This document shows positions 1 through 6,242 of a DNA stretch of 64,000 nucleotides, in pieces. The DNA comes from Rhizobium rhizogenes NBRC 13257 (lineage in GTDB: Bacteria > Pseudomonadota > Alphaproteobacteria > Rhizobiales > Rhizobiaceae). The stretch covers positions 1 to 64,000 of the forward strand of contig NZ_BAYX01000014.1 in the NCBI RefSeq assembly GCF_000696095.1, given 5' to 3'. The position numbers and the translations under genes were made by a program. The notes beneath the pieces were generated by a model. The model was not told the DNA's origin, did no database searches, and was given only the letters and a program-made list of their open reading frames with translations. Each line of letters opens with the position of its first letter. Within the stretch, counting starts at the first letter, position 1.

Positions 1-534
1 GTGCTCGATACACCGATCATAGTTAAACGTGACAATAGATACATTATCGAATATCGCATCAATTGAATCCGACTGAATGTTTTCCGTAAGTATTTTGCAG
101 AATATATTATGCCAAAGCAGACTATTGTTTCCTCCAAAAGCGATACGGCCGCTTCTATTCTTGTCCGCCATGATTGTGCTATTCTTTTCAGCTTCAAGAA
201 TAGCGGCTGCAATCCCAAGCTTGCCGCACAGCACGATTTCCGCATCATTACTGTGCGTGTGGAGAAAATTATCAATGGATATAGCCAGTGGCATAGCCGA
301 AACAATCGAACGGCAAGCATTCAAATAGTTATCAATTTGGCCTTGATTTTTTTGTTGAGCGGCTGCCTCAAGGGCTTTTAGGACAAGTGGATCGCCAGAT
401 GCTAGTTCTCTAAATCCTTCGAAGCGCAAGTCGAGTTTGGTTGCAATGATACCTTTCAGTCCTTCTCCTAAGGGGAAATTTAGATCATAGCTTCCACCGG
501 CGCCTACGATTAAAACGGTCTTCTTTTTGAACAT
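1..534 (-). CDS. SIR2-like domain protein, N-terminal part (truncated by window edge)
   Basis: An open frame of 178 codons begins at an ATG at 534 and runs off the left edge without a stop. A GAGG Shine-Dalgarno lies 10 bases before the ATG. The N-terminus reads VLIVGAGGS (GAGGS at residues 11-15) and the visible end reads TFNYDRCIE (about residues 169-177). A glycine-rich GAG(x)S loop followed by an (F/T)NYD..(I/L)E motif is the hallmark of SIR2-like (SIR2_2-type) domains, which in defence proteins hydrolyse NAD+. The codon choice is clearly more AT-rich than in the host genes further right. It lies just downstream of the satellite's head operon, on the same strand but behind its own terminator, so it is probably a separately expressed cargo gene. 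The catalytic Asn/His and the C-terminal domain are out of view, so the exact family is open. Confidence 0.72.
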   Translation of the reverse strand, partial: MFKKKTVLIVGAGGSYDLNFPLGEGLKGIIATKLDLRFEGFRELASGDPLVLKALEAAAQQKNQGQIDNYLNACRSIVSAMPLAISIDNFLHTHSNDAEIVLCGKLGIAAAILEAEKNSTIMADKNRSGRIAFGGNNSLLWHNIFCKILTENIQSDSIDAIFDNVSIVTFNYDRCIEH

Positions 535-632
535 TTGGTACAATCCTCACGTTACTCAAAATGTACCATGGCGACGGGACAGAGACATCGGTGGTTGTCG
601 GTAATCAACTGAAAAATGCCATCTGGGCAAAT

Positions 633-662
633 AGAGAAGCCCGGCTGTTAACCGGGGTCTCT
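633..662 (-). terminator. Rho-independent-type hairpin ending the head-gene operon
   Basis: On the minus strand AGAGACCCCGG is followed by a 7-base loop and then CCGGGCTTCTCT, giving a stem of a CCCGG/CCGGG core plus AGAGA/TCTCT. It starts 5 bases after the stop of the last head-operon gene (667). The T-tract that follows is short, so strength is uncertain. Confidence 0.5.
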
Positions 663-666
663 GTCG

Positions 667-975
667 TTACGCCGCTTGCCGCTGAAAGGCTTCAAGCTCT
701 TTTTCGTATCGCCGAACCGCCATACGCCTAATGGTTCGCTCAAACGGCCCGTCCACCTCAATCCTAAAAGCCCTCGTTTGGGTGTTTGGTAGAGTCGCTG
801 CCGGGCTAATTACCTTCCACCCATCCTCATAATCGCAGAGCTGCAAACCCCTAATCTCGATTTGAAGCTGCGGGATGAGGATCGTTAAGATCGCGCGGAG
901 CTTACTCTTGGAACCCGGCCGATTGTGGAACAGGCGAAAGTCCGTGATTTTGACGGTCAATTCATCGCTGGTCAT
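667..975 (-). CDS. SpoVG-like small protein, last gene of the satellite head operon
   Basis: A 102-residue protein whose ATG overlaps the stop of the head-closure gene as ATGA, which fixes the start; a longer frame starting at 1128 would overlap that gene deeply. The sequence contains ITDFRLF near residue 10, a central IRGLQL...GWKVISPA segment and a basic C-terminus (IRRMAVRRYEKELEAF). This pattern (an ITD-R strand, an IRG-like strand, a 'surface P' turn, then a C-terminal helix) resembles SpoVG, a small nucleic-acid-binding family sometimes carried by phages. Similarity is judged by eye only. Its place after the head-closure gene, where a tail or neck gene would be expected, is unusual. A phage neck protein of unknown family is the alternative. 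Confidence 0.5.
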   Translation of the reverse strand: MTSDELTVKITDFRLFHNRPGSKSKLRAILTILIPQLQIEIRGLQLCDYEDGWKVISPAATLPNTQTRAFRIEVDGPFERTIRRMAVRRYEKELEAFQRQAA

Positions 976-1316
976 GCATTTATCCCACTTTTGCAGACAA
1001 TCGATACAAAGGCTGACCGTTCGTCCGGCTCGACTGAGACAATGTTGTAGAGCTTGCCGGACCGCAGGTCCTTCACCCGCCAAGTGTTGTCCATCGGGAT
1101 CACGGCTGGCTGGTAGCGGATCGTCCAAACCACGGTCTGCACACCCGTCAGCTTGGCATTCATGACGGACTCGTCGCCCCGTAAAATCTGACGGCGGGCA
1201 GGTGCCGTGAACTGCGCGACGAATGGTCCACCCGGAAAGGTATTGCCGAAACCGTCGTCATCCATGGACCGCGCCTCAAGCGCGATCCTTTCCCTAAGCT
1301 GTCCCGCGCCGGTCAT
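972..1316 (-). CDS. Phage head closure / head-tail adaptor protein (SPP1 gp16-like)
   Basis: A 114-residue protein with the standard layout of the Phage_H_T_join family: an N-terminal RERIALEAR strand, a DDGFGN turn, a FVAQFTAPARRQ segment, a TVVWTIRYQPAV strand, and a W(R)VKDLRSGKLYNIVSV motif. Members form the ring below the portal that closes the filled head and takes the tail. The ATG overlaps the portal stop as ATGA and its own stop overlaps the next start the same way, so it is translationally coupled inside the head operon. In a tail-less satellite this is the piece that must match the helper phage's tail. Confidence 0.85.
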   Translation of the reverse strand: MTGAGQLRERIALEARSMDDDGFGNTFPGGPFVAQFTAPARRQILRGDESVMNAKLTGVQTVVWTIRYQPAVIPMDNTWRVKDLRSGKLYNIVSVEPDERSAFVSIVCKSGINA

Positions 1317-2539
1317 TGTGTCACCTGCGGGGCGTTATGCTGGCCGTTCACTGCGATTGTGCCAAGCGGGGCATAGTTGAGCGGTTGCAAGTACACGTCG
1401 CCGCCCTTGACCTTGCCCATGGATTCGCGAGCGCGGATTTCGTCCGTGTTCAGGAATCCGTTTTGCTTGCCGATAGCGTACGCCTCATAGCGCGTCTTCT
1501 GGTCGCCTGCGAGCATGTCCGACCAGTCGTGCTCTAGGTAGTACTCTTTGCGCGCTGTCGGGCTTAGCAAGGCCGTGGAAAGCTGTGCCTCGATTCGCTT
1601 GCCGAAAGGCCGAAGGCAACGAATGACTAGAGCGCGGCTTTCGTCCGAAATCGAATTCCAGTTGGAAAACAGAAGCAACCCGACAGCAGAAGGTGGGACG
1701 CCAAAAATCCTACAAATGTCATACGCAGCCCACTGCCGAGATTCCAAGAGCTGTGCATCAGCGGCGGAAAACTGGATCGGAGTCCACTTAGCGCCGTTGT
1801 CGAGCACCATCAACGAGTTGATATTCCTGCGGCCCAGGAACTTGTCGCGGAACGAGGTTCGAAGCGCTTCGAACTTTGTCGGGTCGACTGCATCGGGAAG
1901 GCTGATCAAGCCAGAGGGACGGAAGCTGTTTTCAGCAGATTCGCCTTGGGATTCCTCCATGGCCGTGGCGATACCCATGGAAATTGCCGCGAGGGCGATG
2001 GGGGATTGCCCGACATTTTTCCCGTTCGCACGATATTTGAGATGCACAACTTCATCCGCCGTCAATACCTGCACATCGCCGGGCTTGTTCGGGTTGATCC
2101 AGCGATAGCGAGGACGGCCCGTGGAGGAGATCGTCTCTACCGTCACGTCGCCCCATGCGAGATGCTGGAGTCCGCTCACCTGAGACTTCCCGTTCCGATG
2201 GACCTTCAGGACCGAGTTGCCATAGGTGGCGATTTCAGCGGCAACGGCTTCTTTCATATCGAAGCTCGACACGCCGTTGTAAGCTTCATCGACAAGCACG
2301 GACTGCAATGGATGGCTGGCCGCGATTTCAGCCCCACCGGCCGGATTGAGCTTATAGACGTTCAGCTCTGCCGCCGCGATGCTTTCCGAAATCAGCTTCA
2401 CGCACGCTTGAGCGACCGCAAGATTGCTCACTTTCTCGATGTCGACGCTACCGGCAAACCGAGCGCCAAGGAACTGGCCTAGTAGTGGGTCGCTCGATGC
2501 GATCCGCTGCTCCTGTGCGGGTTGTTTAAATGGCCACAT
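1313..2539 (-). CDS. Phage portal protein, HK97 family
   Basis: A 408-residue protein with the features of the HK97-type portal: an MWPFK start, a variable N-terminus, an AVAQACVKLISESIA helix near residues 42-56, HPLQSVL, the Y-GNSVLKV strand, a DEVVHLK strand and the conserved FGVPPSAVGL segment followed by an EHDWSDML-like acidic stretch. Portals form the dodecameric ring at one head vertex through which DNA is packaged. The start at 2539 has an AGGAG site lying inside the end of the protease gene (14-base overlap). The portal follows capsid and protease here, the opposite of the classical terminase-portal-protease-capsid order. Confidence 0.93.
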   Translation of the reverse strand: MWPFKQPAQEQRIASSDPLLGQFLGARFAGSVDIEKVSNLAVAQACVKLISESIAAAELNVYKLNPAGGAEIAASHPLQSVLVDEAYNGVSSFDMKEAVAAEIATYGNSVLKVHRNGKSQVSGLQHLAWGDVTVETISSTGRPRYRWINPNKPGDVQVLTADEVVHLKYRANGKNVGQSPIALAAISMGIATAMEESQGESAENSFRPSGLISLPDAVDPTKFEALRTSFRDKFLGRRNINSLMVLDNGAKWTPIQFSAADAQLLESRQWAAYDICRIFGVPPSAVGLLLFSNWNSISDESRALVIRCLRPFGKRIEAQLSTALLSPTARKEYYLEHDWSDMLAGDQKTRYEAYAIGKQNGFLNTDEIRARESMGKVKGGDVYLQPLNYAPLGTIAVNGQHNAPQVTQ

Positions 2540-3071
2540 TATTCGCAGCTCCTTCCAGTTCGAGAATTCGGATACGGCGCTCGGCGTCCGTCATGGGCTG
2601 GCGAGAGCGGACGCTTGCTTCCGTGCCGCTGTAGGCCGGGAAGCTGGACACGAGACTCGCCTCCCGAAGGTTGATCCGCTTCAGGGTTCGATGACTTCCC
2701 GTCCAACTCTCAGAATCCGGCCCGTCTACGGTGAATCCAAAACTGAGACCTCCCGCCGTCTTAGTTCGAACCATCTCCAGCGCGTCACGGCCTGCCGCCG
2801 TATCCACGGGCGTCAATTCGAACCGCAAGCCGATATAGTCTTCGGCCAGCTTCAGCGAGCCGTTAGCAGTCCGACCGATAACGCGGTCATATTGATGATC
2901 CTGCAAAAATAGGATGTCCGGGTTGCTGCGAAGGCTCTCCGAAAACGCACCGGGCGAAATTTCTTCCGAAAAATCAGATATTTGCGCGGTGTTGTTAAAT
3001 TTGGCGATGTAGCCGACGATGGTCTTGCCGCTCGACTGAACATCAGTAGCGGCGCGCTTTTCAAGCGTCAT
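2526..3071 (-). CDS. HK97-family prohead protease
   Basis: A 181-residue protein matching peptidase family U35/S78: GYIAKFNN near residue 20, an EEISPGAFSESL segment, the catalytic-His region LFLQDHQYDRVIGR around residues 54-67, and the AGGLSFGF motif with the nucleophilic Ser near residue 110, followed by LREASLVSSFPAY. It trims the capsid delta domain during head maturation. The ATG overlaps the connector stop as ATGA. It has about the usual length for the family and no visible damage. Confidence 0.92.
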   Translation of the reverse strand: MTLEKRAATDVQSSGKTIVGYIAKFNNTAQISDFSEEISPGAFSESLRSNPDILFLQDHQYDRVIGRTANGSLKLAEDYIGLRFELTPVDTAAGRDALEMVRTKTAGGLSFGFTVDGPDSESWTGSHRTLKRINLREASLVSSFPAYSGTEASVRSRQPMTDAERRIRILELEGAANNVAI

Positions 3072-3346
3072 AGCTGGACTCCCCTCAATGCTGTGATGAA
3101 TGTTCTAAGAGACAGAGGCAGTTCCTTGACAATCCCGTCTACTACCGGCTCGCGCCACTGGTAGAGCTGACCGCAGAGCAGCAACACGGCTATCTTTGCG
3201 TCGGGGTCGATAGGGGCGGCGACTGCCACCCCTATGCGGTTCAAGTACTTCTCTGCCGCCTCGACGTAGGTCATAATCAGCTCGTCGTCTTCATTGTGGA
3301 AAACGCGAATTGCCTTTTTGACCGTTTGGAGATCGACAACGCTCAT
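3068..3346 (-). CDS. Phage gp6-like head-tail connector protein
   Basis: A 92-residue protein starting MSVVDLQTVKKAIRV two bases after the capsid stop; a longer in-frame start (3400) would lie inside the capsid gene and is not used. The pattern L..(V/A)K..(I/L)RV.....DELI..Y..AAE.Y.......AV..L...LY..RE is that of the HK97 gp6-like/gp15 connector, an all-helical ring that docks to the portal. The stop overlaps the protease start as ATGA. Confidence 0.85.
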   Translation of the reverse strand: MSVVDLQTVKKAIRVFHNEDDELIMTYVEAAEKYLNRIGVAVAAPIDPDAKIAVLLLCGQLYQWREPVVDGIVKELPLSLRTFITALRGVQL

Positions 3347-3348
3347 GA

Positions 3349-4518
3349 TTAGACGGCCTTCCAAGCGAATGCCTGATTGTGGCGAACGACCGTATCGCAA
3401 TCAAGAAATGCGTGGAGTCGCAGGCCGCCCTTGCTGGCGTCCGTGTACGGATTTGCGAGGATGTCTACCCCAGAGAAATACCCGATCATCAGCTCATTCC
3501 AGACGCCTGCAATCAGCGGATTCTCGCCAGCGATTGCCGCCACCTGATTGGTGGAAACGACGGGCGTATTGTGGAAGATTTCAGCCTGCGGGATGGTGCG
3601 ACCCGTGGTGTCCTTAATCTTACGAGCGACAGCAAGCAGGGCCGGATTCGTCAGGAATCCAACCGTTCCCGTCACATCATCAAGCTCCAGATCCGCCAGC
3701 AAGTCGGCGGCAATGTCGGACAGGATCGTGCTTACCGTCGCGTTCTCAGCGATGGCGGTAAGAAGGCCGGTCGGCTGGTTAGTGCCAGTACCAGCAATCG
3801 CAGCCTTATCGAGACCCTGTGCGAGAACGAAGGCCAGATCATTGCGAAGGACGTTTTCGAGCGCAACGCCATTTTGGAGGAGAAGGCGACGGCTAAGGTA
3901 CTGTTCCGCTGTGATCGTCTTCGGCTTCAGAGAAACCTTGTCAAAAACGCTATCGGAAGCTGTAGAGCTACCGTCTTCCGCAACCCAGGTAGTAGACGGA
4001 CCACTCACAAGACGCGGCAAGTCAAGATTCGAGGTAAGGCCAGAGATGACATTCGCGCCAAGCTTTTGGACAGCAAGGACGGGCCGCAGACGGTCGATAA
4101 GGCCGCCAAGGTCGGTCGCTACAGTGTTGCCACCCGAACCGCCAACGGTCATTGCACGCTGCTCTTGCTGGCGTTCGCCAAAGATAACGCTGGTAGGGAT
4201 CATGACGCCCCGTACTTCGCGACCCTTCGACAGGGACTCATGCTGTTCGCGTTCGATACCGGTGAGAGTGCCGTCCTGAGCTTCACGGATAGCTTTGGCT
4301 ACCGAATAGGACCGAAGTTCGCGACTAAGGTTAGCGTCCGGTTGCGCGTCGGCCTGCCGCTCAAAATCAGCGATTTTGCGGGCGTTCTGGATCTGGATGT
4401 CCAGAGCGCGGATTTCGGACTCGAGAGCATTAAAAGCGGCCTGATCCGGGCTAGCGCCGAGAGCCTTCATGGCTTCAAGCTTGGCTGCGCGATTTTCGAT
4501 TGCATGATTAAGATTCAA
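3349..4518 (-). CDS. Phage major capsid protein, HK97 fold
   Basis: A 389-residue protein with an N-terminal scaffold-like delta domain (residues 1 to about 105, helical and charged, including KLEAMKAL and ALDIQIQNARK) and then the HK97 shell domain: GGNTVATDLGGLIDRLRP near 130, a TTWVAEDGSS segment for the E-loop/P-domain strand, NDLAFVLAQGLDKAAIAG(T)GTNQPTGLL for the spine helix, and a C-terminal NPYTDASKGGLRLHAFLDCDTVVRHNQAF strand. The substrate arrangement (delta domain cut by the neighbouring protease) fits. This is the first gene of the coupled head operon, expressed from the gap at 4519-5197. Confidence 0.95.
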   Translation of the reverse strand: MNLNHAIENRAAKLEAMKALGASPDQAAFNALESEIRALDIQIQNARKIADFERQADAQPDANLSRELRSYSVAKAIREAQDGTLTGIEREQHESLSKGREVRGVMIPTSVIFGERQQEQRAMTVGGSGGNTVATDLGGLIDRLRPVLAVQKLGANVISGLTSNLDLPRLVSGPSTTWVAEDGSSTASDSVFDKVSLKPKTITAEQYLSRRLLLQNGVALENVLRNDLAFVLAQGLDKAAIAGTGTNQPTGLLTAIAENATVSTILSDIAADLLADLELDDVTGTVGFLTNPALLAVARKIKDTTGRTIPQAEIFHNTPVVSTNQVAAIAGENPLIAGVWNELMIGYFSGVDILANPYTDASKGGLRLHAFLDCDTVVRHNQAFAWKAV

Positions 4519-5197
4519 GCTGTAGTTCTCCTGTTAGATTGGCTGTTTTCGCGTTGTGGTGATGGGAAAAGCAGCCGGATTGAATGAGTGCGCTTCGCGC
4601 GCTGGCCATATCACAGGCCATGGAGCTGAATGCTCGGGAGCTTAGGTGCTCAAGGTTCTGGAAAATGTTGCCGCTTGGGCTGTTGGTCATTCCTTTCTGA
4701 ATTGGTTCAAATCGACCTAGCTTCAGAGGGAGAGCGGCGACGGAAAATGGTGAAACCGCCGCCGCCTATAAGAGAACACCCACTCGAAGCGTAATACATA
4801 CTTAGCGGTGGGGTGGGGGCGCTCAACACGAGCCAAATATGATTATTCGTCGTTCTTGTAAGCCGTTGATTTTGATCAGGTAAATCTATTTGGCGCGTGA
4901 GCGGAGATATTGTTGCGCAAAGAAAACCCTGTCGGCTCATGTTGGCAGGGTTGCAAGAAATAAAGCCATAGCGAGCACCGCAGGGCTTCAATACATATGA
5001 ATAGCCCTATATTTTCAATTGCAGCTGTGTGTGCATCGGGACCCCGCCGGTAGTTGATCGCCGCAAATCGACAGACTCCGATGCCGCCCCGGTCCTGTCA
5101 GCGATCGAACGTCGCCCCGTCGCTCGCTCAAGTTGATCTCGATTTGCAGCTAAAAAGCTATTATTAATTGCAAGATTCAATTTGGTAGGGCGGAACA
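4519..5197. other. 679-bp non-coding gap inside the element, AT-richer, with inverted repeats
   Basis: No convincing gene is seen. The gap lies between the leftward head operon and a rightward cargo gene, so it must hold the promoters of both. It contains an imperfect GC-rich hairpin at about 4734-4768 (GCGGCGACGG against ACCGCCGCCGC), a hairpin AACCCTG-N14-CAGGGTT around 4926-4953, and the paired repeats described separately at 5052-5147. Two small minus-strand reading frames (4508-4690 and 4707-4991) lack protein character and a well-spaced ribosome site. Confidence 0.5.
5052..5147. repeat. Paired direct and inverted repeats in the non-coding gap
   Basis: The octamer AGTTGATC occurs at 5052-5059 and again at 5131-5138. 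Each copy is followed within 0-3 bases by one arm of a 9-bp inverted repeat: GCAAATCGA at 5063-5071 and TCGATTTGC at 5139-5147. Between them lie further complementary blocks (GCATCGG just before, CCGATGC near 5087). The stretch can fold into a long stem-loop or serve as a protein-binding site just before the cargo gene at 5198. Confidence 0.55.
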
Positions 5198-5785
5198 ATG
5201 TGGGTAGTAATTTTAGTCTGTTTTGTCGCTTTCGTGATAGTTGTAAGGTGGCTTCCCGAGAGAAAGAAAATAAGAACGCTCAATAAAGCGCTCGCTAGAA
5301 TGGAGAATTTTAATCCGCTAGTCTCACGGGCGCCGAGTGGACAGAGTACGGGTATTGCCATCGACCCGACCAGTAACAGGTTCGTACTCACTGATAGTGA
5401 AAGACTTAAAGTCTTTAGCTTCTCGGACCTGATCGCTGTTGAAGTTATGAAGAATGGAACATCAATTTCCGTAACCAATCGCGGAAGTCAGGCCGCAGGT
5501 GCAGCGGTTGGAGCTTTGTTGCTCGGACCCGTTGGCCTTCTGCTTGGAGGCGTAACGGGATCAAAACGGAACATTCAAAAAATCGAACAATTGTCATTGA
5601 AGATATTCACCAATGATCTTGTAAAGCCGGTCTATGAGATAGTGTTTTTCAGTGGAAAGCCCCTCGATCCCAGATCGACGTTGATAAAAAAAGCATCTGA
5701 AGAGCTGGATACATGGCATGGTCGTTTTCGAACAATCTTGCATGGAGCACATTCCGAAAGACCAGCAATCAGCCATCTCGAATAG
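5198..5785 (+). CDS. Membrane-anchored protein with glycine-rich hydrophobic hairpin, cargo gene
   Basis: A 195-residue protein with an N-terminal membrane segment (residues 2-18), a charged stretch, a beta-rich domain at about 50-95 (GIAIDPTSNRFVLT, VFSFSDLIAVEVMKNG), a glycine-zipper-like hydrophobic hairpin at about 97-120 (AAGAAVGALLLGPVGLLLGG) and a second beta-rich part (LSLKIFTND...YEIVFF). Similar architectures occur in uncharacterised phage and plasmid proteins. It is oriented against the rest of the element, AT-richer than the host genes, and placed between the replication ATPase and the head operon. A role in superinfection exclusion or membrane-acting defence is conceivable but is inference only. 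GGGCGG lies just before the ATG. Confidence 0.7.
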   Translation: MWVVILVCFVAFVIVVRWLPERKKIRTLNKALARMENFNPLVSRAPSGQSTGIAIDPTSNRFVLTDSERLKVFSFSDLIAVEVMKNGTSISVTNRGSQAAGAAVGALLLGPVGLLLGGVTGSKRNIQKIEQLSLKIFTNDLVKPVYEIVFFSGKPLDPRSTLIKKASEELDTWHGRFRTILHGAHSERPAISHLE

Positions 5786-5880
5786 CTGGATTGCCAACCC
5801 GGTCAAGCTCTTGCAAGGCGAGCCGCGATGGTGAATCTAGGTGTTGTCTTCGTCAAGACGCCTAACAGCTTGGAAAAGCA

Positions 5881-6054
5881 ATGCGCGAACACATAATCAG
5901 CGAGATACGGAGACTGGCTGCGCAAAGCAAAGGTCAGCCACCCGGCAGTAAAGCATATTGGCAACGACGCTTCGCAGATCGGCGAGCGAACGGCGAATGG
6001 TTTAAACTCACTCCTGAGGACGTGAAGGCATTCATGCGCCGTAAGTTCCAATAG
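5881..6054 (+). pseudogene. Internally deleted GIY-YIG/T5orf172-type protein remnant (57 codons)
   Basis: The frame reads MREHIISEIRRLAAQSKGQ at the N-terminus and ends in RRFADRRANGEWFKLTPEDV then KAFMRRKFQ. In alphaproteobacterial proteins of several hundred residues known to me, the first part is an N-terminal DNA-binding repeat (REHI..EIRRLAA..G..PPG) and the second is the extreme C-terminus of a GIY-YIG (T5orf172) domain. Here they are fused at about residue 22 with everything between lost and the frame kept. A ribosome site (GGAA, 6 bases before ATG) is present, so a peptide may still be made. No nuclease residues remain. The family assignment is from memory. Confidence 0.5.
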
Positions 6055-6091
6055 CTCGCGCTCGCTTTCACTCCGTCCTGTCGGTATCCTT

Positions 6092-6235
6092 TCCTCACAA
6101 AAAACTCGCCACATCTTCTCCGCTCGCTCTTCCTCATCCTCTTAAAGAGGAATGAGGACGAGGATCGGGAGCAGATTCTGATCTCCCGTCCTCATATCCT
6201 CAAAGAGATTTCCTCAATGAGGATGACTGTGAGGA
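6092..6235. repeat. Iteron-like array of TCCTCA/TGAGGA hexamers, candidate satellite replication origin
   Basis: TCCTCA occurs at 6092, 6131, 6189, 6197 and 6211, and its complement TGAGGA at 6153, 6218 and 6230: eight copies in 144 bases, where about 0.07 are expected by chance. Two sites form near-perfect palindromes with one central base (CCTCTT-A-AAGAGG at 6139-6150 and TCCTCA-A-TGAGGA at 6211-6223), and CGGGAG...CTCCCG around 6166-6187 adds a hairpin. The array ends just downstream of the replication ATPase stop, a usual site for a replicon's own origin. Confidence 0.6.
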
Positions 6236-6242
6236 TGGTGGA

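Noticed and set aside
4508..4690. A 60-codon minus-strand frame upstream of the capsid gene
   Set aside because: AAGG sits only one base from the ATG, the product has no recognisable character, and it overlaps the capsid start.
4704..4713. GGTTCAAATC, as in a tRNA T-loop
   Set aside because: No acceptor, D or anticodon stems can be formed around it, so it is not a tRNA or an obvious attachment relic.
4707..4991. A 94-codon minus-strand frame in the non-coding gap
   Set aside because: No ribosome site and an unusual Pro/Ser/Thr-rich, non-globular composition.
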